64,000 nucleotides of DNA. Source: Gonapodya prolifera JEL478. Lineage: Eukaryota > Monoblepharomycota > Monoblepharidomycetes > Monoblepharidales > Gonapodyaceae. Shown in pieces: positions 50,437-61,250 of this stretch. A program made the translations under genes and the position numbers. The stretch covers positions 31,879-95,878 of the forward strand of contig KQ965832.1 of the NCBI GenBank assembly GCA_001574975.1. The letters are read 5' to 3'. Within the stretch, counting starts at the first letter, position 1; the number at the start of each line of letters is the position of its first letter. The notes beneath the pieces are model-generated. The model saw only the letters and a list, made by a program, of their open reading frames with translations. It did not search any database and had not been told where the DNA came from.

Positions 50437-50635
50437 TCATAACATCGATTTAATGTAAATATTGCAAGAGATTGTCCAATGTAGAAAGAGGAACAATCCT
50501 GCTCCCCATAGCAGTAACCTCGACGTCGGTTTGCTCCACTGATAATGTGGTTTCGACCGATTCACAGAAGAAGGTTGTTTTCCCTGTTCAAAACTCGTAA
50601 TATACACAAATATCGGCCAAGCAGTTCCGTGATTT

Positions 50636-50799
50636 TTAGGCGCAGCTAAATGACATAAACGAGTATTCTTGGTTGCACCCGCTCAAGCAGAACTCAATTC
50701 CGTTGCCGCACCATCCATAGATGCTGCAACCCTGCCCGTAGTTGGGACAACGGTATCCACCCCGCCTAGGTGTCGCCCCGTACAATGTCGAAAATTGGC
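50636..50799 (-). CDS. chitin-binding CBM18-like fragment
   Basis: A - strand open stretch after a plausible acceptor (tgatcag) encodes YRCPNYGQGCSIYGWCGNG followed by EFCLSGCNQEY and ends at a stop at 50636. Cys spacing, the Gly-Trp-Cys-Gly core and the CxxGC turn match a hevein-type chitin-binding module. No signal peptide exon is found upstream before the aldehyde dehydrogenase gene. It may be the last exon of an unrecognised gene or a stranded fragment. Confidence 0.45.
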
Positions 50800-51089
50800 C
50801 TGATCATCAGCTCTTCCGGAGTCAGGTAGCACGCCGATTACAGACACGGTCGCATCTTATTGCGCGGACAGTCGGGCAGAGCGGTCGAAAGCGGGCTTCG
50901 ACTCCTTGCGTCGCCCCCGATAGTCTGCTTTTACTATATCAAAATTCTTATGCTACACCAAGGCAGAATGCTCCCTCAAACCCGCCCTCAATAAGCCACA
51001 CATATTGCCTGCACGGCACGGCACGACGTAACGCATTGCCATGTATTCCTTCTCGGCACATGAAATCCAAATGCGAGCTTGAAACGTAC

Positions 51090-53444
51090 CTTGGTGTCGC
51101 AGTAAAACTCCCTCGACCACTCCTCATCGCCTTCCCGACTCGCTTTTGTCCCGCCAAAAGGGCACGGTAAGGTCACGGACCATCCAGCAACTTCATGACG
51201 GGGGTGGGTGGGGTGTGCAGGACAGCCGACAGTCGCGTGAGATGATATTGCGCCAACGTCGACCCCAGTCCGACCCGACCACAACAACTCACTTCACCCA
51301 CACATACCCTCCCCTAATCCCCTCCGCCACTCGATGCGGCCTGCGCAAGTTCGCGCTCCACACGGACGCCGAGAGGCAGTATTTTGTCCCGTTGGCGATC
51401 CGCAGGGCGTCTTCTTCCCTGCGGAAGGGGTGGATGATCACGACTTTTGGGTGAGAGGTGCGTGGCGTGTGGAAGAGGGGCGGGCGTGAGTGGGAGGGAG
51501 CGGGGTTGCGGTAAGGGAGGAGGGAGGGACGAGAAAGAGTCAGCTTGGTGCAGCAAATCATGTCCAACCAAATGAACAAGAAACGCATCAGGCCCGAAAA
51601 TCTCCTCTTGATTACATCTCGCCTCCTCACCAAGCCCCGTAACCACCTTGGGCTCGACCCAAAACCCACCCTCCAAGCTCCTCTCCTTCCTCTTCCGCTC
51701 CCCTTGCCCTTCCTCCTCCCCCTGCTACCCTTGCTCCACAACAGGCCTCCTCTTCACAACCTCCCCCCCATACCTTCCCCCCCTCCTGCGCGGCAACGGC
51801 GAGGTACGACACGACTTTATCGTAGTGCGCGGGCGAAACGAGCGCGCCAGTTGTGGTTGACGGGTGCCGCGGGTCCCCTACGGTCAGGGCGCGGGTGTGG
51901 GTGAGGAAGAGGGCGAGGAATCTGGTGACGAGTTGGTTGTCAGTTGGCACCATTCGCTCATTCCGGGCAGCGCCCTGCAGCACCCGAACAGTGCCACCGA
52001 ACAAGACCACGACCACTCACGCATCATACACCTCCCTCTGAACCAGCACTCTCCTCCCACACAAACACACCTCTCCCTGATTCGCAAACGCGGCTCTCAC
52101 AGCGCCATCGGCGGCACGCGGGAGGTCCGCGTCCGCGAACACGATGGTTGCGTTCTTGCCGCCGAGTTCGAGAGAGAGCGTTTTGGGGAAGGGTAATGTG
52201 AGGGCGGAGATGCGTGTGCCGATGGTCGTGGAGCCCGTGAAGGAAATCAGGGGGACGGAGGGGTGCAGGACGAGCGCTGGTGTGGCTTGAGGGATAGACG
52301 TGAAGGGAATTGACGAGCAGGTTTTGACACCAAGTGGAATAGAAGGAGGGCACGCGGGTGACTACAGAGTGATTCGTAAATTGGTGGACCTACGAACGTT
52401 CCCCTGCCCCCGGACCTGTCCCGAACACGATATTGACGACGCCCTTCGGTAGGCCTACTTTGATGAGCACATCGGCGAGGAGGAATGCTGTCATGGGTGT
52501 CACTTCAGATGGCTTGCATACATAGGTGCATCCGTCTGTGTGTGATTGGGTCGAGGTGCGGGGGTGCGGTGAGAAGGAGCCAATATGTGTAATATTGAGC
52601 AATGGAGAGACGCGTGAATAGCTTACAGGCGATGGCGGGTGCGATTTTCCAGGTGAGGAGGTAGAGAGGGAGGTTCCAGGGAGATATGAGACCAGCGACG
52701 CCGACGGGTTGGTGGTGGGTGTATCTGTTATGAGGCGCCATTCAGCCTTCACTGGAGAGTGGCATCATAGATTCCACCACGGACGTGCGACAACGCCGTG
52801 CGCACTCACGTCCGCGCGACCCCGTCAATTCTCGACACCGTGTCCTCGTCATACGCCAGCCTCCCCGCAAAGGACCTGAAATTGGCCACGGCTCTCGGGA
52901 TATCGACCGCGGTGGCGAGTGAGACTGGTTTTCCTGGTCTGTGGACTCTTCGAGCGCGAATTCGGCGAGACGGGATTCGATGGAGTCTGCGATGCGGGTG
53001 AGGAAGGATGCGCGGACGGTGCGCGGTGTGGTTGACCAGGAGGGAAATGCGGCGGCTACGGGGGTGGAGCGAGTGGCAGTGGATCGTGAGGGTATTGTGA
53101 GAGTGCGCGGCAGTGCTAGTGATCACCTGCAGCTGCGACTGCGAGTTCGACGTCCGCAGAAGACGAGTCCGGACAGTGGGAGTACACCTGCGTAGTCGAG
53201 TCAGTACACGACAGAGCGAGAATGGCGTGCATGTCGCCAATCGCGCCGTTCCCGTCGCGGGCTCGACGTTGTCCAGGTATTTTCCGTCCACGGGCGGCCG
53301 CAGCTCGCCGTCGATGAAGTTGAGAATGCGGCTCATGCGATCGGAGCGTCGGCGGCAAAGGGTCTCGTGGTATGTTTCGAAAACAGTGGACAAGAAGTTG
53401 CGGACCGCGAGATTACCCGTCACCCCGAAATTCACAGCACTCAT
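51090..53444 (-). CDS. aldehyde dehydrogenase, ALDH8A1 (2-aminomuconate semialdehyde) type
   Basis: The start [17 protein letters not shown] at 53444 may be replaced by an inner Met before [20 protein letters not shown]. Exons read [20 protein letters not shown], then [20 protein letters not shown] (about 52880), [20 protein letters not shown] with WKIAPAIA (about 52650), [35 protein letters not shown] (about 52420), [35 protein letters not shown] (about 52170), FANQGE and [10 protein letters not shown] (catalytic Cys), NQEEIFGP (about 51560) and [44 protein letters not shown] and DIPR-x-x-x-NFR are characteristic of ALDH8A1. The enzyme would oxidise aminomuconate semialdehyde in tryptophan breakdown, using NAD. 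The last conserved block ends at donor 51090; the terminal mini-exon is not located. Confidence 0.85.
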
Positions 53445-53533
53445 AAGACTTCATTCCACTTCATTTTCTAAATTTTATTCACGTCACTGCATATGTTCAC
53501 CCCCGCCAGCCGTGCCTCGATTGTTTGTGTGGC

Positions 53534-56500
53534 TCAAACAGGTGAACACCCGCTGTAGTACGGGTTGACCACCACGCACGCGAATCCAGCTTGGCAGCAC
53601 GTCGGGCCTGTGTATCCGATTCCGCCGCACTGGGCGTACGTTCCCGCGCAGGACGGCTGCAAGGTTGCGGGTGGGGATGGAACACAGTGTTAAGTACATC
53701 AACACTTCCACGCTGAAGCAAATCACCAGACGGAGCCACCAACTCACATTATTCGGAACCTGAAGGCACTGGCTATAGTACGGGTTCTGCACCACGCACT
53801 GAGATCCAGGTCGGCAGCACGTTGGCCCAGTCCACCCGATCCCGCCGCACCGTTCGAACACAGACGAGCACGTTGCGGTGGTCGTCCTTGTCATCGTTTT
53901 GGTAGTCGCGGTCGTGGGCTTGGCGGTTGTGGTCGTGGATGGACGGGCGGCCGTCGTCGTTGGTTTTGCCAGGGTTGTGGTCGCTTGAGCCAGAGTCGTG
54001 GTCGCTTCAAGCACAGTCGTGGTCGGCGTTACTACCGCCGACGTCGTTGGAGTATAGGAAGTCGTCAAAGTCGTCGTCTCGGTCTGAGTGACCGTCGCCG
54101 TCGTCTCAGTACTTGTGCTCGTCGTCGGCTGAACAGCAACTGTCATGGTCGAGGTCTCAGGTGCAAGCCTCCGCTCCACAAAGTACCCAGCAATGACGTC
54201 CGTCTGGGAGCACTTGTCATCGTTCAGGAGACCGCTGTTTTGCCTAGTTTGCAACGTCCACGGTCACAGCACAAACGTCAGCAAACTTCGGGCTCGGATA
54301 CACCTGAGCGCAGACTCACATCTCGATGCACTGCTCCAGGCCAAAGAAGTTGTTCGGCTCGCCGTCCCTGAATGTGATGATCTTGGTGGTGCTGTCCCAC
54401 ACGACTTCGGTGGCGGCGTAACTTGCGGAGGAGAGGACGGTTCCGACCTATAAATGTGACAATGGTACGGACAGCACAACCGGTCAGTCGGTGATAAGTG
54501 ACTGGAAGACTGTGAGGAGAACGGAGTGTGGACTTACGTTGAGCACACTGTCTGCACCGATCCAGTATTTGCTGTAAGTTCGAAAAGTTTGGGACGTGTG
54601 ATGTTTTTGGCGCACCAATCTGAACTCTGAAACAGGGACAGGTACTCACAGGTCTGCCGCACTCCAATCAGTTACGATCCCAAACAACGCTTCCTGATCC
54701 GCGGGAGACTGGACGCGGACCAATTCACCCTTAAAGAGGTGAGCACCATCAAAAACCGTCATCTCATTGTAATTTGTACACAACATGCAATTGCCGCAAA
54801 GCCCAACAATACCTTGTAAGTACGTGAAGCTTCCGCCACAGCACCGAACCACGTAATACCATTATTTGGGATGGCGCGCACGGCACGGTCGTTGAGGATG
54901 GTCCAGCCGGTGGAGAGAGCGTCGGAGCGGGTGCTTTGTGAGAGTGGGGGAGTGGGAGAGTGGCGGGATAGCGTGTACGTCAGACACGCGCGCGGGCCGG
55001 ACAAGGTTTGAAACAAGAGCAAAGAAAGAGCAGCTCACATGAACTCGCCCGGTGGCACGATCTCAAGCTGTGAATACCCCGTCTCGACCAAATTCAACCT
55101 GCACGTGCCGTCCACGACAACACCAGCGCGAGCCGTGCACCATGCCGCGGTGACCCCACCGCCGACCACCTGCGGCGCTGCAAGTGTGCTTGTGGTCGTC
55201 GCTGTCTGGGTTGCTGTCGACGTGGTGATGGTTGTAGTCTCAGTTGCCGTAGTGGTCGCAGGTGGGGGCTTCGGGGGACACCCATCTGCCTCTGTGCCCT
55301 CGCGGGGACCTGGAAGATTGTCTCGCACGCAAATTGGGGGCACGTATCCACCACAAGTCCAAATGTCGCCAAGCGTGGATCCGACATAGGCAAAAATGCA
55401 GTTCTGGAGTCCCGTCGGGAGCATGTCGTCCACACGACCAGAGAGGGGATCTCCGTCGAAAAAAATGGCTCGCAGCGTCGTGAGGGTTGTCATGTTGGAG
55501 AGCGCCGTGAACTGGTTGCCGGAAATGATCATCTGGAAGATACTCTTCAGACCCAAGAGGGGAGGAAGGGGTCCGCCGATGTTGTTGAGGTAGAGGCGCA
55601 CCTCTTGGAGTTTGGACAATCTTGATTCGTCAATGAGTTAGCAAACAGTTAACAACGACCGTACAAACCGGATGAACTTACTCCCCGAATGATGCTGGAA
55701 GAGTCCCCGTGATGCCGTTTCCTGTTGTGGAAAAATATGTAACCTCCGTCAAAGACCCAATATTCACCGGCATGGGCGCTTTCAAGCCCCTGTCGTTGAG
55801 ATTGATCCCAGTGATGCGGCCGTTGTCGCAAGTGATGGCATTGTTGTCATAGCCGCAGCAGCGAGAAGTCGGCCAGGGGACGGTGAGACCAGATGCAACA
55901 TACCAGCCCTCGAGGATTGCGCAGTCTGCAACGGTCTCTGGTGCAAGTGGTGGTAGCCTTCTCTCGGCAATGTACCCCCCTTCTGGTGGTTCGGTGCAGG
56001 GAAGGTCGTTCAGCAAACCGCTTGGGTACCTGAAGGCAACGGGAGCTGCTTAGTGCAATGCAGAGATAGGAAGTATGTACACCATCTCACATTTCCAAAC
56101 ACTGCTCGATTCCATTGGCGTTGTTTGGCTCGCCGGAGCTGAACGCGACCAATTGAGTTGAACCGTCCCAAACCAGATTGGAGGTAGCATAGCTTGCCGA
56201 TGAATAGAATTGCGCGTTTCCCTGGAGGTAGATGGAACGTATGCATTAGACAATATCTGGTTGCATCACACGGCCCGATGCTGCGATGCTGCGGCACGTC
56301 AATTACTTACACTGGTACCAACACTGTCAGCGCCGACCCAGTAGAATCTACGAGCGAGGTAAACGATCTTAAATAGATCGGAATGTGCGATTGCATGGAG
56401 GATGCGAGTACTCACAGTCCATTACGAGACCAGTCGGTGACAAGTTGGAAAATTGCATTCTGGTCAGACGTGGATTGAATTTGGACCAACTCGGCCTAAA

Positions 56501-57049
56501 CGTGGAATGTTTGCGGAAATGCGGAAATTCACTAATTCAAAAGCAGCCCTCCAAAAAAGGTTCAAGGAGAGTGCGGGAAACAAACCTTGTACTTCAAGGA
56601 TGCATCCGCAATCGCTTCGAGCCACGTGAGGGTCGCATCCGACTTAACAACAAGGACCGCTCGGTCGTTCACGATAGTCCAGCCGTTGGAAATCGCTTCA
56701 GCGGGGTCGCTGTTAGAAAACAAAGGGAGTACACGCATGGTTATTGACGGCCAGCCCCAGTAAACGAACTGCAAGAAAGTTCCCGGAGATCAACTCACAT
56801 GACTTCTCCTGGAGGAACGATTGCGATCTGTGAGCTGCCGGTCTTTGCGAGGTTGATTACACAATCAGCCCCGTTGGCTGAGGCAACGGCATTGCCACCG
56901 CGAGTAGTGCACCAAGTCGAGGTGACGCCCCCGGCAACAGCGACTGGAGCAGCGTTTGACAACAGAGAGGCAGAGAGTAATCCCGAAAGCGCGATCCCAA
57001 GGAGAGGTGATTGTCTCCACATCACGGGGAGAAAAGACCGGAATTGCAT
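53534..57049 (-). CDS. secreted modular protein: C-type lectin, LRR, C-type lectin, two CBM1
   Basis: The start at 57049 gives a signal peptide ([16 protein letters not shown]). Module A: WCTTRGG to IVPPGE, then a C-type lectin domain ([53 protein letters not shown]). Then an LRR block of the plant-like GxIP type ([40 protein letters not shown]). Module B repeats A: WCTARAG to IVPPGE and a second lectin domain ([45 protein letters not shown]). Then a Thr-rich, O-glycosylation-type linker, and two CBM1 cellulose-binding domains ([14 protein letters not shown] at about 53850, [15 protein letters not shown] at about 53620), stop at 53534. EPNN in both lectins suggests mannose-type calcium binding (EPN motif). 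It is likely an attachment protein on the cell surface or in the matrix. Confidence 0.85.
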
Positions 57050-57715
57050 CGCTGCGATTGGAAGCACGGAGACGAGATCTTCAGATGCTTTTTATGTGGG
57101 CTGGGCGAGAAAAAAAGGCGGATACACACCAGATACATATGTGCTGCAGTATAATGGATGGTGACAATCGTCAGGTGGCGCGGAAGGGAGAGATGTATAT
57201 CGGGATAAAGGAGATATCCGAGCAGGGCCTGTGTCCGAAAAAGGAGCGTGATGATTTCCGAAATGGGATCAAATACTTCGTTGTGATACGTTCGGATTGT
57301 GCAATGCTCACAAGTGCGAGTTTTGCTTTCCATCACGTACACCCGGAAATTTTTCACGCTGGATGGGGATGGAGACTCCAATGAATGACCGAGAAACAGG
57401 GAAACGATGGCATCGTTGAGGTTAGAGTTGTATTTTCTGAAAGACGAGTTGTGATGCTGCGGTCAGAGATCAATCTCTCGCCAACGAATTTATCGACCGT
57501 GGAAGTTGTTCTGAAGCGCAAACATAAATGATTCCTTCATCTTCCTCTGTCTCCCTTCTCGACCCGGAACATTCTTCATCAAACTATTGAATTGCGCCGA
57601 AGGATCGTCAGCATGTTCCACTCCGTAAATACTCACTTTAGTAAGGACTGAAATACCCTCGAGAAGTGAGCTCGACGAATCCTTTGTCGATTTGCGGTCG
57701 TGACCAAGGGTGATC

Positions 57716-57985
57716 ATGCGACCACCATCGCTGCTCACTGCGCTGCTCTTCCTCGCTCTCTTTGCGTCATCGTCTGTGGTGGCATCCTCCTGCCCCCAAT
57801 CATGCGTCGCTGAGATCGTCAACATCGCCGCTCTTGTTCTCGAGTGTGCTGTTGTGCTTTCAGCACTTCCGGCATCCGCATCTGTTTTCCCCAAGACTTG
57901 TCTCGCGGCTCTGGCGGATATCGGTCTCATCTATCTCGAGGTTTTGCCTGGCCAGAAATGTGCACCAATGGCACACTTAAAGTGA
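57716..57985 (+). CDS. small secreted cysteine-containing protein
   Basis: Predicted 89 residues. MRPPSLLTALLFLALFASSS with VVASSCPQSC is a canonical signal peptide with cleavage near residue 22. The mature part has four Cys (CPQSC, LECAV, KTCLAAL, QKCAPM) and is mildly hydrophobic. A GTG codon upstream at 57710 is not needed; 57716 is the first ATG. No domain is recognised. Small secreted Cys proteins of this type are common in fungi as effectors or surface proteins, but nothing here proves that. Confidence 0.45.
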   Translation: MRPPSLLTALLFLALFASSSVVASSCPQSCVAEIVNIAALVLECAVVLSALPASASVFPKTCLAALADIGLIYLEVLPGQKCAPMAHLK

Positions 57986-58010
57986 GCGTGGATCCATCCG
58001 ACATTATATT

Positions 58011-58367
58011 CTAGTTTCCTTTCATTACAGCGCGTGAGTTGCGAGCAACTTCAAAGTTAAAAACGCCTACGCCCCGCCCCTCAAGAAAAACTTCAAATTC
58101 CCTAACATTTTGAACAATCTCCATGTACCCGCTGAAATATAATGCGTTTTCTGCTGTATCAAGTGCCTTCTTCCGCTTTTCGGTGAAAAATTTCTCCAGT
58201 TGGTCCGCCAACCTGCGACGTGGTAGTCCCAACACAGCACACATTAGCGATTCACGCTGCATCAAAATGATTTTGGACCTAAACCACTGATACACCATGG
58301 AATACTCAACACATGCAGGAATGGTTGGCGTGATGCTGCGCGAAAGCATTCCAGTTTTTGCTGACAT
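58011..58367 (-). CDS. helical ORF of the viral element, adjacent to the vWA gene
   Basis: 118-codon open frame in the same strand and direction as the vWA gene. It is alpha-helical with Lys/Arg/Glu-rich sequence (ADQLEKFFTEKRKKALDTAE) and ends at 58011. It has no recognised motif alone. Its position suggests it belongs to the vWA locus of the degraded element. Confidence 0.4.
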   Translation of the reverse strand: MSAKTGMLSRSITPTIPACVEYSMVYQWFRSKIILMQRESLMCAVLGLPRRRLADQLEKFFTEKRKKALDTAENALYFSGYMEIVQNVREFEVFLEGRGVGVFNFEVARNSRAVMKGN

Positions 58368-58520
58368 TACCGGAATCTCAACGGTGTTCGGTGAACATGT
58401 GACCTTCTACGTCGCTCTCGTTATAAATGCGTGTTCGTGGTTGCCTTGTTCTGTTTTAACAAACTCAAGCACAATACGTCGCGTCTCTCCTGCGCGCAGG
58501 GTTGTCATCAAAATCTGAGC

Positions 58521-59474
58521 TCACATCTGCGCACTGTCGCTGTGATTCAAGATTCCACCGTACACGAAGAGCCACTGCAAGGGCCGGAAGACTTGCAGAT
58601 CTATGCAAATGTCCGATCCAACCGCGTGACGCGCACTCTCGACTTCTTCGCACCACATGTCCGCCAACTCAGTCGCATCGCTAAAACGATGGAGGTGCCC
58701 GCCCGTCATCTCCGCAAGCTTTACCATGTTGTAGTCACGGAAGGTCACAACGCACGCTGGTACAAAGGTGTGCATGCAGTATCCCCGCTCATGTGCAGTG
58801 AGAGCAAGTCTCGGGTATACAAGCGTTGACTGAGCGACCGTGTTCAAGCCGTCGCTCGCCAAGAAGATCAAGCCAGTTCTTTGCTTGGTTTGCTTGCATC
58901 GCGCGTCAAGCAATTGGATTGCCAGCGCTATTCCAGCGCTCACGTTAGTGGCAGTGTCGATTGGAGACCCGGTATTGCCCGAGAGACATGATACCGCTTT
59001 TTCAAATATGCGAACGTTATCACTGCAAAGCACGGTAAAACCTAGGACAGCTCTAGCAGAAGTTGAGAACAGTACAATCGCGAGGCGTGAGTCGGTTTGC
59101 TGACGATTGGCGAATTTTTCAATGGCCAGCTTGAAAACAGGTATGACTCTATCCATCGATGCCGATGTATCTATGACCAGGACGATGTCCGTCGGGACAC
59201 AGCCCTCTTCAATTGCTTTTGCCCTCAATTCCAATACTGCTAGAGTAACGCCCGTCATTTGCGCTCGTGCGCAATGGTACTGGATCGATATCATGGGTTC
59301 GGAATGCCGCGCACCTAGCGCGTCCGCACTTTGCGCTGGCACTTGCCGCAGGTCTTCATCTGGCGTGTTGACTACCGAGCTCACAGAGGGCAATTCGCCG
59401 TTTGCGTATGCGACGTAGTGAGTTGCCCATGGTTGCTCGACGGCGGCGCAAAATTCCTCAAAGTTTGGAAGCAT
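58521..59474 (-). CDS. von Willebrand factor A domain protein of the viral element
   Basis: The start MLPNFEEFCAAVEQPW is at 59474. Residues about 85-260 form a vWA domain: the MIDAS motif DTSASM after TDIVLVI, the conserved FANRQQTDSRLAIVLFSTSA, and LIFLASDG as the third metal site. The domain binds a divalent metal and mediates protein contacts. vWA proteins occur in several giant viruses and fungi, so a host origin is possible. It shares a short AT-rich divergent promoter region with the next gene. The locus is part of the degraded element. Confidence 0.65.
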   Translation of the reverse strand: MLPNFEEFCAAVEQPWATHYVAYANGELPSVSSVVNTPDEDLRQVPAQSADALGARHSEPMISIQYHCARAQMTGVTLAVLELRAKAIEEGCVPTDIVLVIDTSASMDRVIPVFKLAIEKFANRQQTDSRLAIVLFSTSARAVLGFTVLCSDNVRIFEKAVSCLSGNTGSPIDTATNVSAGIALAIQLLDARCKQTKQRTGLIFLASDGLNTVAQSTLVYPRLALTAHERGYCMHTFVPACVVTFRDYNMVKLAEMTGGHLHRFSDATELADMWCEEVESARHAVGSDICIDLQVFRPLQWLFVYGGILNHSDSAQM

Positions 59475-59567
59475 CTTGCTGGACTTTGATTGGAAATTTT
59501 CCAAGCGTTTAAAAGTACACGTCAAATAAATTGTCACGATTTATTTGTGCAACAAAACGTATACAAA
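59475..59567. promoter_or_regulatory. AT-rich bidirectional spacer with inverted repeat
   Basis: 93 bases separate two outward-facing start codons. They contain TTGGAAATTTTCCAA (about 59488-59502) and an inverted repeat CAAATAAA, 9-base spacer, TTTATTTG (about 59523-59547). A similar AATAAAT-GACAA-ATTTATT lies near 62430. It is likely the shared promoter. Confidence 0.45.
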
Positions 59568-60125
59568 ATGAATGACTTTTTCAATTCGGGCATTTTCAAG
59601 TCCGGTGTGGGGCCGACCTACGGTGATACCACTCCGCGCAATGGGGACTTTTTCGCGTCGGAAGACCATCTTAGGTACAATTTCGAGAAGCCCAAAGGTG
59701 ACTTCTTTGCCTCTGGGGATGTCTTGAGGTACAATTCCAACCCGGTTAAACGGCGTTTTGATGACAATGAGAATGGCAATGAGAATGACAATGTCGACAT
59801 GTACATTGATCATAGGGAGTCACGGGTACAAGCGCCTGACCGCAAGCGACACAAGCGAAGGAGGTCTCGGTCACGATCACAAAAACGAACGAAGCGAGGG
59901 TTTGAGTTACCTGATCACCTCAAAGACGACTTTGACCCCAACGTACTCACTGTGGCATCTTTGATGAGTAAAATGAGCAGAGAACACGTGGATCTTCCAG
60001 CGCAACGCCAAGCAAAGTCGTATTACGTCAATCTCTACAAAAGCAAACTGCGCGACATGCAGATTAGCTACGTCCAAAGAATGAGCGCGCCTGCAAGCTC
60101 GGTGGGAGTGGTGAGCATGTATTAA
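59568..60125 (+). CDS. unknown basic protein of the viral element
   Basis: The ATG at 59568 (MNDFFNSGIFKSGVGPTYGD) opens 185 codons. Two copies of an NGDFFAS/KGDFFAS-x-x-LRYN motif lie within the first 60 residues. An acidic/Asn stretch follows, then an Arg/Lys/Ser-rich stretch (KRHKRRRSRSRSQKRTKRG) that looks like a nuclear or nucleic-acid-binding signal, then a helical C-terminus (LPAQRQAKSYYVNLYKSKLR). No family is recognised. A hairpin follows the stop directly. Confidence 0.6.
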   Translation: MNDFFNSGIFKSGVGPTYGDTTPRNGDFFASEDHLRYNFEKPKGDFFASGDVLRYNSNPVKRRFDDNENGNENDNVDMYIDHRESRVQAPDRKRHKRRRSRSRSQKRTKRGFELPDHLKDDFDPNVLTVASLMSKMSREHVDLPAQRQAKSYYVNLYKSKLRDMQISYVQRMSAPASSVGVVSMY

Positions 60126-60135
60126 TGTAGACCTA

Positions 60136-60149
60136 GGGTTAGGTAACCC
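60136..60149 (+). terminator. hairpin after the basic-protein gene
   Basis: GGGTTA-GG-TAACCC lies 11 bases after the stop and is followed by a pyrimidine/T-rich stretch. Nucleocytoviruses often end transcripts at hairpins. A related CTAGGGTTA word occurs near 62470. Confidence 0.45.
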
Positions 60150-60328
60150 GCCCTTTTCTTGCGCAACTGTATCAATGCTGGCAATTACATTGACTGCTTC
60201 GACGTTATGTATATTTTGCAGCGTTTTCGTATGCGTCACCGCCATCGTTATAGGAATTGTGGTGTACCGAAAACGGACGTCAGCGACGTCAACGAAGCCA
60301 CTTGTGTCGACGCCACGTCCAACTCTGG

Positions 60329-60890
60329 AATGCCAGAGTTAGACAAATATCCTATGGGCGGGACGTACCCCCCAAATTCTCCGCAACTCATTCAACTTCT
60401 CCAAGACGCGTGCACAATTGCGGGGCTCGATCAAAATTGGGCAACGAATGCCGCAATACATGCATTAATCGCAAAGGAGTCGGGCGGGAGAATCGGCATT
60501 CCGAATTACACAGTAAGTACATGGGCACCACCGCCGCATAACATCCCCGATTTGCAACAGCGGACTGACCTTTGGCCAAGTCTGTGGGAAAAAATGAAGT
60601 CCGGGGACCCATCTTATAGGGGTAATGGTGGCAACCAATCTCGCCGAGATTGCATTGGGCTTGGGCAGCTCTGCTTTGACAGCGGTTCTGTATTTCGAAT
60701 GTTATCCGATTCATCCGGCGCCCCTGCATTAGGCAACCCTCTCGCAGAAGCAGTAGGCTTGTTGAGAACTATCCAGGTCGCATACGGTACTCCTGAAATT
60801 CTTCTTTATGGCGGCACGAAACCTGACGGCACTTATTGGGGAGGCCACAATTCAGCATCTGGTGGAGCATCTGGTTTTGACGGCTATTGA
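60329..60890 (+). CDS. SLT/lysozyme-like hydrolase of the viral element
   Basis: Residues about 20-185 resemble a soluble lytic transglycosylase/goose-lysozyme fold: WATNAAIHALIAKESGGRIG carries the catalytic Glu (KESGG), GLGQL matches the conserved G-L-x-Q, and GTPEILLYGG matches the late YG motif. There is an upstream hydrophobic stretch, so membrane anchoring is possible. In giant viruses and phages such enzymes open cell walls or peptidoglycan. In a fungal virus the substrate could be wall glycan, or the gene may be a bacterial acquisition. Start chosen at MPELDKYPMGG. Confidence 0.55.
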
Positions 60891-60921
60891 CCCGACTAAC
60901 GCCCGTATTGTATTACAATAT

Positions 60922-61152
60922 TTAGTACATCAAACTGAGATGGTGATATTTCATGGCAATGACATCAGGAGTTTTAAAGTCACACTGCGTGCACGCACTT
61001 GCAGTGCTATCGCTATCCGGATTTTGGAATATTGGGCAATCGCATATAGTGTATGACGGTGATCCCGAGCAGCCGTTTGGTATATAGCTCTTCAAAACAC
61101 TTCGAAGTTGAACACTTTTGATGATGACAAATGGATGCATGCTTTTGTACAA
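60922..61152 (-). CDS. short ORF with one zinc-finger-like motif
   Basis: 76 codons on the - strand. The C-terminal CTQCDFKTPDVIAMKYHH has the spacing of a C2H2 finger with an incomplete end, and CDCPIFQNPDSDST precedes it. It lies just downstream of the zinc-finger/LAGLIDADG gene. Part of the degraded element. Confidence 0.35.
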   Translation of the reverse strand: MYKSMHPFVIIKSVQLRSVLKSYIPNGCSGSPSYTICDCPIFQNPDSDSTASACTQCDFKTPDVIAMKYHHLSLMY

Positions 61153-61250
61153 AGCAACGTAATCCTCGTATTTTGTGATGGTGAAAGCTCCACGGTTATC
61201 TTTTCCACATCCAAGATACTCCTTGATGCCAGTGAGAATTGTCGGAAATT

